This document shows positions 16,501-24,140 of a stretch of 47,885 bases of DNA, piece by piece (the first letter of the stretch is position 1; the number at the start of each line of letters is the position of its first letter). Origin of the DNA: Burkholderiales bacterium RIFCSPLOWO2_12_FULL_65_40 (GTDB taxonomy: Bacteria; Pseudomonadota; Gammaproteobacteria; Burkholderiales; Burkholderiaceae_C). Location of the stretch: NCBI GenBank assembly GCA_001770955.1, contig MESL01000042.1, positions 1 through 47,885 on the forward strand. Reading direction: 5' to 3'. Made by a program: the position numbers and the translations under genes. Under the pieces are notes generated by a model that searched no databases, had not been told where the DNA came from, and saw only the letters and a list, made by a program, of their open reading frames with translations.

Positions 16501-16688
16501 GCGGCGCGGGGGCCGAGAGCCGCATGCAGATTGGCTGGGTGATCGTGGGTGGCATGTCGCTGGGCACGCTGCTGACCATCTTCGTCGTGCCCACCATGTA
16601 CTCGCTGCTGGCGCGCTCGACGGTGCCCGGCGCCCGGATCACCGTCGCCCAGGAGCAGCCCGCAGGTCCCGCCCCGGAGGGGCACTGA
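13560..16688 (+). CDS. RND family multidrug efflux inner-membrane transporter (HAE1)
   Basis: 1042 aa, full length for AcrB/MexF/MdtB-type proton antiporters. It starts with the family-typical MQLAEISIRRPVFATVLSLL. The transmembrane proton relay Asp pair appears in LAIGLVVDDAIVMLENIFRHIE. Conserved blocks include FIDRSVKSVYTTIAEAVVLV before helix 2, GFAIVAMTLTLVAVYAPLAF, and the second-half repeat FVLALVFIFLVLAAQFESF with GLITKHGILIVEFTNQL. Duplicated periplasmic porter domains lie between. It is coded directly after its adaptor. No outer-membrane factor and no TetR/LysR regulator sit beside the pair, so the channel is presumably encoded elsewhere. Confidence 0.95.
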   Translation: MQLAEISIRRPVFATVLSLLVLLIGAVSFTRLSVREYPKIDEPVVTVSVTYAGASAEVMESQVTKPLEDSIAGIDAVDVITSISRAERSQISVRFRLEKDADNAAAEVRDRTARVRNRLPDAVDEPVIAKVEADAFPVMWLAFSSDTHTPLQINDMLNRIVKPRLQTVSGVADVPIYGERRYAMRVWLDPQRMAGYRITTQDVEDAIRRSNLELPAGRIESQQREFSVTSQTSLVTAEQFAQIVVRNVNGFPVRLSDVARVEEGPASDRSRVRLNGRDAISVGVIRQTTANPLELANGVRAMLPILRADLPPDVTVEIANDNSLFIDRSVKSVYTTIAEAVVLVALVIFVFLRTVRASIIPIVTIPVSLIGSFALMQLAGFSINTLTLLALVLAIGLVVDDAIVMLENIFRHIEEGLDPFSAAIKGAREIGFAIVAMTLTLVAVYAPLAFTPGRTGRLFVEFALALAGAVLVSGFVALTLSPMMCSLLLRHNPKPHWFDRSMERWLTALSDDYGRLLRWLVTARWTGGGLRGAVFQARWLVLGVMALSGAALVLVYPTMRQELSPLEDRGTILASVTAPDGATLEYTNRYALELEKIGRDYPEFDRIFANIGNPMVSQGSVVYRTVDWEDRNRSTLQLAREMQSRISSLPGVNAFPITPPSLGQGFRSRPLNYVIQTSDSYENLSATVTQMLDEMAKNPGILSPDVDLRLNKPELRITVNRERAADLGVGVDVVARAIETMLGGRAVTRYKRDAEQFDVIVQTAGEGRTTPQDIDAIYVRGRADALIPLSSLVSVRESVSPRELNHFGQRRSATITANLAPEYSLGEALTFMDRTAAQVLKPGYTTELNGISREFKSSQGALGIVFVLALVFIFLVLAAQFESFIDPLVIMLSVPLSMIGALLALKWSGGSINVYSQIGLITLVGLITKHGILIVEFTNQLREQGLEMVDALVKASAQRLRPILMTTGAMVLGAIPLALASGAGAESRMQIGWVIVGGMSLGTLLTIFVVPTMYSLLARSTVPGARITVAQEQPAGPAPEGH

Positions 16689-17022
16689 GGCTGCTTGCGT
16701 TTTTTTAGTTTGCGTCTATTGCTATAAATATGGTAGCTTGTGGCGCTTGTTGGTAAAGCGCTGCGGGCAGTTTTCATTTGAACCTAGTAACGCCATCGGA
16801 GCTGTCAAACCTTGATTTCATGCGGCTTGGCAAGGGATACAAAGCGGTCAACTGCCGTTTCTAGGTTAAATATTGTTTGACAGCCGGGCGCCGGATTTTC
16901 TCTTCTGGGGAATCAATCGGGGGTAGGGCGCTGTGTGCTTCGCACCCGCACGTGACTTTGCGCAAGGGGTCGGGGCGCGCTGCTTCTATGATGGTCGGAT
17001 CGTCGTACCACACGGAGCGCCC
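16689..17022. other. 334-bp intergenic region with repeat and interleaved inverted repeats
   Basis: Contains the 56-bp element (16720-16775) and then two perfect inverted repeats that interleave: AACCTAG (16791-16797) with CTAGGTT (16861-16867), and GCTGTCAAAC (16801-16810) with GTTTGACAGC (16875-16884). The stretch from 16785 to 16885 is less GC-rich than its surroundings and probably holds control sequences for the following operon. Confidence 0.6.
16720..16775 (-). repeat. 56-bp dispersed hairpin element, copy 4 (reverse)
   Basis: On the minus strand it reads GAAAACTGCCCGCAGCGCTT and ends ATAGCA, with CAAGCGCCACAAGCTACC in the right half. It lies 31 bp after the RND pump stop codon. Confidence 0.85.
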
Positions 17023-17670
17023 ATGAACATGCTCACCAAGATGGCCCTGGGGCTCATCGGGCAGATGCGTCCTGACGCCCCGACGGGCGACAGCAGTCCG
17101 GCCGTGGTGCTGCCGCCGCCGCAGACGCAGGGGGGGCTGCCCCTCATGCAGGCACTGGCCCTGCGCCACTCCGAACGCAGCTTTGACACCGCAGCGCTGC
17201 CCGCGCAAACCTTGTCGGATCTGCTGTGGGCGGCAGCGGGCATCAACCGGCCCGTACACGGCGGCCGCACCGCGCCCAGTGCCATGAACAGCCAGGAGGT
17301 GGACGTTTATGTCGCCCTTCCCGAAGGCCTGTACCTCTACGATCCGCAGGCCCATGCGCTGCAACGTGTGCTGGCGGCCGATGTACGCCGCGTCACCGGC
17401 TACCAGGACTTTGTGGACGATGCCCCCCTCGACCTGGTCTACGTGGCTGACCACGCGCGCATGAAGCTTGTGCCGGCCGCGCTGCGCGAATCCTACGCAT
17501 CGACGGCTGTCGGGGCCATGGCACAGAACGTTTACCTGTATTGCGCCAGCGCCGGTCTGTCCACCGTGATCCGGGCCTGGATCGACCGACAGGCACTGGC
17601 CACGGCCATGGGCCTGGGCACCGACCAGCAGGTCATGCTGGCGCAGACCGTGGGAGGCACGTCGCCATGA
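17023..17670 (+). CDS. SagB-type nitroreductase family oxidoreductase
   Basis: 215-aa FMN-dependent nitroreductase-fold protein. Landmarks: LALRHSERSFDTAALPAQTLSDLLWAA (the R-x-S-x-R FMN-phosphate motif and following helix), then GRTAPSAMNSQEVDVYV, a SagB/ThcOx-type signature, and YASTAVGAMAQNVYLYCASAGL for the second FMN-contacting helix. A short N-terminal hydrophobic stretch is too weak to call a signal peptide. The ATG at 17023 has GGAG upstream. Its stop overlaps the start of a PaaK-like adenylating enzyme (ATGA), so the two are almost certainly co-expressed. The oxidised substrate is unknown. Confidence 0.82.
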   Translation: MNMLTKMALGLIGQMRPDAPTGDSSPAVVLPPPQTQGGLPLMQALALRHSERSFDTAALPAQTLSDLLWAAAGINRPVHGGRTAPSAMNSQEVDVYVALPEGLYLYDPQAHALQRVLAADVRRVTGYQDFVDDAPLDLVYVADHARMKLVPAALRESYASTAVGAMAQNVYLYCASAGLSTVIRAWIDRQALATAMGLGTDQQVMLAQTVGGTSP

Positions 17671-19079
17671 GCCCTGTTTTTGACCTGCTGCGCCTGTCCA
17701 GCGTGTCGATGGACGTGATGGCAGCCCAACGGGGCACCGCGCAGGGCATTGCGCAGCGCCAGCAGGTGCGTCTGTCTCAGTTGCTGTCGGCGGCGTTGCG
17801 CGACTCGCGCCTGTACCAGGAGCTGATGCCCCGGGGCACAGACGCCCGTACGCCCCTGGATCAACTGCCGGTGGTCACGCGCGGCCAGCTCATGGAGCGC
17901 TTTGACGACTGGGTGGCCGACCCGCGCCTCAAGCTCGATGAGCTGCGTGCGTTCACCGCGGACCCCGACCGCATTGCCGAGCCCTGGCTGGGCCGCTACA
18001 TGGTGTGGGAAAGCTCGGGCACCACCGGGCAGCCCGGCATTTTTGTGCAGGATGCGCAGGCCATGGCGGTGTACGACGCGCTCGAAGCCCTGCGCCGCAG
18101 CGCACCGCGTCCGCTGGCGCACTGGATGGATCCGCTGCACCTGTCCGAGCGCCATGCTTTCGTGGGCGTCACGGGCGGGCATTTCGCCAGCCATGTCTCG
18201 CTGCGGCGGCTGCGCAATCTCAACCCCTGGCTGGCGGCCACCACACGGAGCTTTTCCATCCAGGAACCCACCGCCGATCTGGTGCGCTCGCTCAACGAAT
18301 TTACGCCCACCATCCTCATCACCTACCCCACGGTGGCGGCCTTGCTGGCGCAGGAGGCCGAGAGTGGACGCCTGCGCATTGCACCGCGCGAGATCTGGAC
18401 GGGCGGCGAAACCCTGGGCGCAGGGGTGCGTGCCTACGTCGAGCAGCGCCTGGGCGGCGTGCTGCGCAACAGCTACGGGGCATCCGAGTTCTTGGCGATG
18501 GGGTGGGAATGCGCGCATGGCCAGATGCACCTGAACGCCGACTGGGTCATTCTGGAGCCCGTGGACGAGCGTTACCGCCCCGTCCCGCCCGGCGAGCCAC
18601 CCCACGCCATGCTGCTGACCAATCTGGCCAACACCGTTCAGCCGCTGATCCGCTACGAATTGGGCGACCACGTCACCGTGCACGCAGAGCCCTGCGCCTG
18701 CGGCTCCCCCTTGCCCGTGATCGAGGTCTGCGGACGCCAGGACGATCCACTGCACATGGCCGGGCGGGAAGGGGGTGCTGTCACCTTGCTGCCGCTGGCG
18801 TTGACGACGGTGCTCGAAGACGACGCAGGGGTGTTCGATTTCCACCTGCGCCAGATCGACAGCCGCACCCTGGTGCTGCGACTGCCGCTGGAGGGCGAGG
18901 CCGGGCAGGCCGCCATGGCCCGCTGCCGATCCGCCCTCAAGGCCTTTGCTGCCGTGCAGGGCCTGGCACCGATCCGTGTGCGCGCTGAGCTTGGTGAGCC
19001 TGTGCCGCGCGGGCGCAGCGGCAAGGCCTGCCGCATCGTGGCATGCGGCGGGTCACATCAGGGCATGGAAGACACGTAG
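17667..19079 (+). CDS. PaaK/CapK-like adenylate-forming enzyme
   Basis: 470-aa member of the ANL superfamily branch related to phenylacetate-CoA ligase. The nucleotide loop ESSGTTGQPGIF is canonical. NSYGASEFLAMGWEC corresponds to the A5 region, RYELGDHV to the A7/A8 region, and the C-terminal PRGRSGKACRIV holds the position of the A10 lysine. CACGSPLP is a Cys-containing turn found in several PaaK homologues. Translation is coupled to the upstream nitroreductase. Enzymes of this class make acyl-adenylates and often acyl-CoAs from carboxylic acids; the acid is not evident. The 3' end overlaps the convergent cytochrome gene by 22 bp. Confidence 0.82.
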   Translation: MSPVFDLLRLSSVSMDVMAAQRGTAQGIAQRQQVRLSQLLSAALRDSRLYQELMPRGTDARTPLDQLPVVTRGQLMERFDDWVADPRLKLDELRAFTADPDRIAEPWLGRYMVWESSGTTGQPGIFVQDAQAMAVYDALEALRRSAPRPLAHWMDPLHLSERHAFVGVTGGHFASHVSLRRLRNLNPWLAATTRSFSIQEPTADLVRSLNEFTPTILITYPTVAALLAQEAESGRLRIAPREIWTGGETLGAGVRAYVEQRLGGVLRNSYGASEFLAMGWECAHGQMHLNADWVILEPVDERYRPVPPGEPPHAMLLTNLANTVQPLIRYELGDHVTVHAEPCACGSPLPVIEVCGRQDDPLHMAGREGGAVTLLPLALTTVLEDDAGVFDFHLRQIDSRTLVLRLPLEGEAGQAAMARCRSALKAFAAVQGLAPIRVRAELGEPVPRGRSGKACRIVACGGSHQGMEDT

Positions 19080-19723
19080 GCCACCACGGCCTCGATGTCG
19101 GCGTCCGTCATGTTCTTGGTGTTGGGCGTCATGATGGAATTGGCGCGCACGTCGGTCCCATCGCGGTAGCGCTTGAGTGTCACGCGCAGGTAGTCGGCTT
19201 GCTGCCCCGCGATCCGGGCGATCAACTCGTTGCCGCGGCCCACATTGCCGTGGCAGCGAAAGCAGATCTTGCCGTAATACTCCTGCCCCTTGCCGGCCAG
19301 TGCGGCGTTGGTGGCGGGTTTGTGGGTGACTTCCTGTGCTGCGTAGAACAGCACCATGCCGATCTTCTCGTCGCTGTTCATGGCGCGGATCATGCCTTCC
19401 ATGAATTCGTTGCGGCGGCGTCCGTCAGAGAACTGGCGCAGTTGCTCCAGCAGGTAGGCCGGGTTTTGTCCGGCGAGGTTGGGAATCGAGCTTTTGGTGC
19501 TGTTGCCACCTTCGCCATGGCAGTTGGCGCAGACGGCGGCCACCTTGCGACCCACTTTGTACAGGTCGTCGGCCAGCTTGGGATCGGCTTGCGCCTCCTT
19601 GAAGCGCGCTTCCAGGTCCACCTTGGCTGTTGCCCGGGCCTTGGCCGTCTGGGCGGCCGCCGGCTGCCATGCGAGCACTGCCGCCAGTGCCATTGCAACG
19701 ACCACGGGAATGCGCTTGACCAT
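19058..19723 (-). CDS. Diheme cytochrome c4-like protein
   Basis: 221-aa periplasmic electron carrier. Signal peptide with cleavage after AAAQ near residue 25. Two haem-binding CXXCH motifs: CANCH at 65-69 and CFRCH at 154-158, spaced as in the two-domain c4 family. Possible axial Met residues lie in FMEGMIRAM and in SIMTPNTKNMTD. About 20 extra charged residues precede the first haem domain. Likely donor or acceptor for a terminal oxidase or other periplasmic redox enzyme. It lies downstream of the HAD hydrolase gene on the same strand but with a 113-bp gap that could hold its own promoter. Confidence 0.9.
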   Translation of the reverse strand: MVKRIPVVVAMALAAVLAWQPAAAQTAKARATAKVDLEARFKEAQADPKLADDLYKVGRKVAAVCANCHGEGGNSTKSSIPNLAGQNPAYLLEQLRQFSDGRRRNEFMEGMIRAMNSDEKIGMVLFYAAQEVTHKPATNAALAGKGQEYYGKICFRCHGNVGRGNELIARIAGQQADYLRVTLKRYRDGTDVRANSIMTPNTKNMTDADIEAVVAYVSSMP

Positions 19724-19836
19724 GTTGAAAACCCTTTGTGGAAAATGGTCATTCTAGTCCGGTGCGCGGTGCATTGCCCGGGGCAACACTGGAGCTATAT
19801 CAAAAGTGTGCAGGTTTTCTCGGGGTATGGGGGCAC

Positions 19837-20556
19837 TCAGGCGCCCAGGGCCAGGGCCAGTTCCCGCAAGTCTTTGGCATGCCAGTTGCTGCGCCCGTTG
19901 TCCGAGACATCCTTGGCGCGGGTGGGCCCGAACTCGTGCGGCCGTTCGATGTAGGCCGTGCGGAGGCCGCAGGCCCGGGCGCCGTCGAGGTCGTCCTGGT
20001 GTGCGGCGACCATCAGCACCTCGGACGGCTGCACACCGAAGATGCGCGCCACGCCCAGGTAGGTTTCGGGGTCGGGTTTGTAGTGGCGGAAGACCTCGGC
20101 CGAGAGAATGCAGTCCCAGGGCAGGCCCGCGCGCTTGGCCATGTTCGTCAGCAAGCCGAGGTTGCCGTTCGAGAGGCTGCAGAGGGTGAACTTCGCCTTG
20201 AGGCGGGTCAGCCCCTCGATGGTGTCTGGCCAGGGGTCCAGGCGGTGCCAGACGCGGTTGAGCGTGTTGATCTGCGCGGGCGAGAGGTGGGTGATGCCGA
20301 ACTGGCGCAGCGTGTCTTCCAGCACCATCCGGTGCAGGTCGTCGATGAGGGTCCAGCCCAGTTCACCCGAGCGTACGCGCTGCATGGCGGGCTGGTACCC
20401 GTCGCGCCAGGCCAGCGCGAAGGCATCTCCGTTGGTGCCGGGGCACAGTGCGCGCACCTCGCGCGCCACGCAGGTGTGCCAATCCACCACGGTTCCGAAA
20501 ATGTCGAACGCCAGGATTTTCAATCCCTCCGATCCAGGTGCGGGTGTAGGTGGCAT
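19837..20556 (-). CDS. HAD-family hydrolase, haloacid dehalogenase type II-like
   Basis: 239 aa. The HAD nucleophile Asp is in ILAFDIFGTVVDWH, motif II Ser in LCSLSNGN, motif III Lys in YKPDPETY, and motif IV acidic residues in AAHQDDLDGARACG. The cap-domain size and the FDxxGTVVDW signature point to the L-2-haloacid dehalogenase-like (type II) branch, though many members act on other phosphorylated or halogenated substrates. ATG 20556 is chosen because residues upstream in the open frame are not conserved in character. The window also holds a haloalkane dehalogenase-like domain at 31885-33276, but there is no operon link. Confidence 0.85.
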   Translation of the reverse strand: MPPTPAPGSEGLKILAFDIFGTVVDWHTCVAREVRALCPGTNGDAFALAWRDGYQPAMQRVRSGELGWTLIDDLHRMVLEDTLRQFGITHLSPAQINTLNRVWHRLDPWPDTIEGLTRLKAKFTLCSLSNGNLGLLTNMAKRAGLPWDCILSAEVFRHYKPDPETYLGVARIFGVQPSEVLMVAAHQDDLDGARACGLRTAYIERPHEFGPTRAKDVSDNGRSNWHAKDLRELALALGA

Positions 20557-20718
20557 GGCGGTGCGTGTGCGAAAGGGCTGTGGCAGCAGTGTAGGGCGGC
20601 GTGCAGGCTGCTGCTCGACGCGCATGCGGTTGTGCGCTACAAACCGCCATCTGGTCTGGTTGGGGTGGATCATCTACCCTGGCCGCCGTTCTTGTCACCT
20701 GTTCCAAGGGAGTACGAC

Positions 20719-21126
20719 ATGACCCCCAGCCTCATGGCCCTTCTCGGATTCTTGGCTTGGACCTTGCTGCTGTTGGTGTGGATGGAGGCTATCCGCTCCT
20801 GGCTTGTGCTCACCCGGGCCGTGCCTGCCAACGGGTTCCAACCGGACAACGCCAATCTTTCGCCTTTCATGCAGCGCCTGGCGCGGGCCCATGCCAACTG
20901 TATCGAGGGCCTGCCCCTTTTCGGCGGCCTGTTGCTGGTGGCCGTGGTGGCGGGCAAAACAGCCGTCACTGACCCCCTGGCCTATGTCTTTCTCGCCGCG
21001 CGTGTACTGCAGTCGCTGATCCACCTGGCTTCGCTGTCGCGCCTGGCCGTGACCCTGCGCTTCTCGGCCTTCGCGGTGCAGATGGGGCTGGGCGTGTATT
21101 GGGCTGTGCGCCTGCTTGCTGCCTGA
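20719..21126 (+). CDS. MAPEG family membrane protein (second copy)
   Basis: 135 aa with four hydrophobic helices. The MAPEG signature is RAHANCIEGLPLFGGLLL, with the N-xx-E-x-L-P-x-F pattern. It differs strongly in sequence from the MAPEG protein at 6677, so the two are ancient paralogues rather than a recent duplication. AAGGGAG eight bases upstream of the ATG is a good ribosome-binding site. The gene ends 12 bp before the convergent thioredoxin-like gene. Function unknown. Confidence 0.85.
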   Translation: MTPSLMALLGFLAWTLLLLVWMEAIRSWLVLTRAVPANGFQPDNANLSPFMQRLARAHANCIEGLPLFGGLLLVAVVAGKTAVTDPLAYVFLAARVLQSLIHLASLSRLAVTLRFSAFAVQMGLGVYWAVRLLAA

Positions 21127-21138
21127 GCCTGGAGCTGG

Positions 21139-21471
21139 TCAGGCTGCTGGCAAGAGTCGGGCGAGAGCGTCGCTCAGCGCCTGCGACTCCTGGGGGCGCA
21201 CCAGTCGGGCCACCTCCTGGCCATCGCGCAGGAACACCAGTGTGGGCCAGAGCTTCACGCCGTAGCTGCGGCCCAGCGGGCGGCCCGAGCCATCCTCCAC
21301 CTTGATGTGGGCCACGCCGGGGCAGCCCTGCAGAGCCTGTTCAATCAGCGGCTGGGCACGCTGGCAATGGCCGCACCAGGGTGTACCGAATTCGAGCACG
21401 GTGGCGCCTGGCAGGCGGTCGGTTTGCTCGCGGCTCGGCGCTTGGGGGAGGTGCTGGGCGGTGTAGGGCAT
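21139..21471 (-). CDS. Thioredoxin family protein
   Basis: 110 aa with thioredoxin-fold features: TVLEFGTPWCGHCQRAQPLI carries the redox CGHC (Cys33, Cys36), and KLWPTLVFLRDG carries the cis-proline strand. CGHC is the protein disulfide isomerase-type dipeptide rather than the CGPC of classical thioredoxin, implying a more oxidising potential. No signal peptide is seen, so it is probably cytoplasmic. It follows the chemoreceptor gene by 20 bp on the same strand side (end to end order: chemoreceptor, then this gene begins upstream of it in the minus reading). Confidence 0.85.
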   Translation of the reverse strand: MPYTAQHLPQAPSREQTDRLPGATVLEFGTPWCGHCQRAQPLIEQALQGCPGVAHIKVEDGSGRPLGRSYGVKLWPTLVFLRDGQEVARLVRPQESQALSDALARLLPAA

Positions 21472-21491
21472 GGTCTGGGTGGCGGGCTGGC

Positions 21492-23309
21492 TCAGGTCGA
21501 GCCCACCTTGAACTGTGCCACGGTCTGCGCCAGGTGTTCAGCCTGGTCTTTCAGGCTGGAGGCCGCTGCCGCGCTTTCCTCGACCAGGGCCGCGTTCTGC
21601 TGGGTCATCTGGTCCAGGTTGTGGATGGCGGTGCCCACCTGGGCGATCCCGGCGCGCTGCTCGGTGGCGGCGGTGGAAATCTCCTGCATCAGTTGGGCCA
21701 CGCGGCCCACGTTGGCCACGATCTCCTGCATGGACTGCCCGGCATCGTGGACCAGGCCCGAACCGGCATCCACAGCCGAGACCGAGTTCTGGATCAATGC
21801 CTTGATCTCCTTGGCCGCTTCGGCCGAACGCTGGGCGAGCGTGCGCACTTCGCTCGCCACCACCGCGAAACCCCGGCCCTGGTCACCGGCACGGGCCGCT
21901 TCCACGGCGGCGTTGAGCGCCAGGATGTTGGTCTGGAAGGCGATGCCGTCAATGACCGAGATGATGTCATTGATCTTGCGCGAGCTGTGGGTGATTTCCT
22001 CCATGCTCCGCACCACCTTGGCCACCACCGCACCTCCGCGCTGGGCCGACTGGGCTGCTGTCGCCGCGATCTGGTTGGCTTCTGCGGCGGTCTGTGCGGC
22101 CTGACCGACGGCGCTGGTCATCTGCTCCATGGACGAGGCTGTCTCCTGCAAGTTGGCCGCCGTCTGCTCGGTGCGGGCAGAAAGGTCGTGGTTGCCTGTG
22201 GCGATTTCCTCCGACGCCAGATGCACCGATGCGCTGGTGTTGCGGATGTCCACCAGCGTCAGCCGGATTTTTTCAACGAACTGGTTGAAGGCCTGCGCGA
22301 TGCGGGCGAGTTCGTCGTTGCCCCGGATGCTGAGCCGGCGTGTCAGGTCACCATCGCCCGAAGCCACGTCCTGCATGGCACGCTCCAGGCGGCCCAGTCC
22401 GGCCATCGAACGGGCGACGACGGCGGCGGCCACCAGCACACTGAGGCCGGCCACCACCAGCCCGCCGATGATTGAATTGAGTAGCAACTGTGTGACGCCC
22501 GCCAGCGCTTCGCTGCGGTGCAGCGACACCATCAGCACCCAGTCGGTGCCCGCAATCGGTGTGCCCAGCAGCAGGCGCGGTGTGCCGTTGATCGACATCG
22601 CCGTCAGCGCCGAGGCGTTCACCATGGCGCCGATGGCCGACGGGGTGAGTTCGGGCGAGAGTGCGACGGCCTCTTTCAGCACCAGCTCCAGGTTTTTGTG
22701 CACCAGCACCTTGCCACCGCGCGAGACCACGAAGGCGTCGCTCGACGGGGTTGGACTGATTGCCGTCACGCTGTGGGCCACCACGTCCATGAAGACGTCG
22801 GCCGCCGCCACGGCCACGGTGCTGCCCGCATCCTTGACGGCCAGCGCGAAGGTCATCACCAGCTTCTTGCTGCCTGCGTCGATGTAGGGTTCGGTCAGTG
22901 CGATGCCCTGGGTGGCCTCGGCCTGTTTGTACCAAGGGCGCCCGGTCGGGTCCCAGTCGGGCGGCAGGTTCTGTGGCGCCGAAAAGAGGGCGGTCTTGTT
23001 GGCATAGCCGATGTAGGTGGTGTCAAAGCCGCCGCTCTTCACTCCCTGAATCAGGGCGGGCAACGGCTCGCTCAGGCGGGTGGCGGGTTCGAGCGACTGG
23101 ACGACGGCCGCGCGGGTCTTGACCCACTCGGCAATGCCGTCGGCGCGGGCTTTTGCCAGCCCGGAAGTGCTCTCGGTCAGCGTCGCCATGGCCGATGAGC
23201 GCACGGTGAAGAAGTTGAACGCGGAGAGGACTGCGACACCCAGTGCCACGAGCGCCGCCGTGGTGATGATCAGCCGCAGTTTGAGCGACAGGGTCGAGAA
23301 CAGGGACAT
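21492..23309 (-). CDS. Methyl-accepting chemotaxis protein with Cache sensor
   Basis: 605-aa chemoreceptor. One N-terminal membrane segment ([22 protein letters not shown]), a periplasmic dCache-type domain (about residues 35-270, including [26 protein letters not shown], a typical Cache sequence), a second membrane segment ([21 protein letters not shown]), HAMP, and the cytoplasmic signalling hairpin with tip [20 protein letters not shown]. The C-terminus lacks the NWETF pentapeptide for CheR/CheB. The start ATG 23309 has GGGAG seven bases upstream. A perfect 11-bp stem hairpin lies in its leader. Ligand probably a small metabolite, not predictable. Confidence 0.94.
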   Translation of the reverse strand: MSLFSTLSLKLRLIITTAALVALGVAVLSAFNFFTVRSSAMATLTESTSGLAKARADGIAEWVKTRAAVVQSLEPATRLSEPLPALIQGVKSGGFDTTYIGYANKTALFSAPQNLPPDWDPTGRPWYKQAEATQGIALTEPYIDAGSKKLVMTFALAVKDAGSTVAVAAADVFMDVVAHSVTAISPTPSSDAFVVSRGGKVLVHKNLELVLKEAVALSPELTPSAIGAMVNASALTAMSINGTPRLLLGTPIAGTDWVLMVSLHRSEALAGVTQLLLNSIIGGLVVAGLSVLVAAAVVARSMAGLGRLERAMQDVASGDGDLTRRLSIRGNDELARIAQAFNQFVEKIRLTLVDIRNTSASVHLASEEIATGNHDLSARTEQTAANLQETASSMEQMTSAVGQAAQTAAEANQIAATAAQSAQRGGAVVAKVVRSMEEITHSSRKINDIISVIDGIAFQTNILALNAAVEAARAGDQGRGFAVVASEVRTLAQRSAEAAKEIKALIQNSVSAVDAGSGLVHDAGQSMQEIVANVGRVAQLMQEISTAATEQRAGIAQVGTAIHNLDQMTQQNAALVEESAAAASSLKDQAEHLAQTVAQFKVGST

Positions 23310-23342
23310 GACAGAACTCCCTCGCAGGGTTGCATGCACGTG

Positions 23343-23369
23343 CTCCGATCGGGGCGTGCCCGATCGGAG
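23343..23369 (-). promoter_or_regulatory. Perfect hairpin upstream of the chemoreceptor gene
   Basis: CTCCGATCGGG (23343-23353) and CCCGATCGGAG (23359-23369) are perfect 11-bp arms with a five-base loop, 34 bases before the start codon. A 12-bp palindrome GGCGATATCGCC follows at 23376-23387. These could be leader structure, operators or the 3' hairpin of mobA. Confidence 0.6.
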
Positions 23370-23472
23370 TCTGGGGGCGATATCGCCAGATACTACGCTT
23401 GCGCGAAAGAAATTGTTGCGATTTGTGTGCAGGGAAAACACCGGTTCCCTGCGGTGGGGCGTGCCGTGGACG

Positions 23473-24102
23473 TCAGGCGGAGGGCTGCAGCTGGCGCAGT
23501 TCGTCGAGCGTGTTGGCGTTGAAGAATGCGTGCGGGTCGTCGCCGGGCTGGTTGAAAGGCACGCGGGCGCAGCGGTGCTGTGCCGCCCAGGAGCCCACCT
23601 TGCGACCACCCCCCGCCATGTAGTGCGCCAGGCTGTCGTGCAGGCTGGTGCGGAGCAGGCAGAACACGGGCTGGGGGCGCAGGGGGGCGCCTGCACTGGC
23701 ATCGTCGCCGCCGGGGGCCAGGGGCAGGGCGATGTCGGCCTGCTGCTCGGCCGCTGCAGTGGCCAGGCGGACGGCCAGGTCGGCTGGAAAGAGCGGGGTG
23801 TCGCAAGGCACCGTGAGCAGCCAGGGGGTGCGGCACTGCGTCAGCCCGGCCAGAAAACCGGCCAGCGGGCCCGCAAAACCGGGAACCGTGTCCTCGCAGA
23901 CGGGCACGCCCAACGCCTCATAGGCGGCCCGGTTGCGGTTGGCGTTGATAAGCACATTGCCCACCTGGGGTTGCAGCCGGTGCAGAGCGTGCCATGCCAG
24001 CGGCATGCCGCCCAGCAGTTGCAGCCCCTTGTCAGCGCCGCCCATGCGCGTGCCCTGGCCGCCCGCAAGCACCAGACCGGTGATGTCGGTGGGGGAGATC
24101 AT
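23473..24102 (-). CDS. mobA: Molybdenum cofactor guanylyltransferase
   Basis: 209 aa; transfers GMP from GTP to molybdopterin to make the MGD cofactor of bis-MGD enzymes such as nitrate reductase. The nucleotidyltransferase signature [18 protein letters not shown] is intact; [15 protein letters not shown] is the metal-binding loop, and NANTLDEL is the C-terminal family motif. ATG 24102 immediately precedes the motif. It lies 38 bp downstream of moaA on the same strand, presumably one cofactor operon. Other moa/moe genes are not in the window. Confidence 0.94.
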   Translation of the reverse strand: MISPTDITGLVLAGGQGTRMGGADKGLQLLGGMPLAWHALHRLQPQVGNVLINANRNRAAYEALGVPVCEDTVPGFAGPLAGFLAGLTQCRTPWLLTVPCDTPLFPADLAVRLATAAAEQQADIALPLAPGGDDASAGAPLRPQPVFCLLRTSLHDSLAHYMAGGGRKVGSWAAQHRCARVPFNQPGDDPHAFFNANTLDELRQLQPSA

Positions 24103-24140
24103 CGTGGAAGGGACGCCATAGGGTGGCCTGTGCGGGGCCG

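Noticed and set aside
19787..19812. Possible ninth 56-bp element (GGAGCTATATCAAAAGTG)
   Set aside because: Only a short resemblance to one arm; the core hairpin arms are missing and the 56-bp frame does not align.
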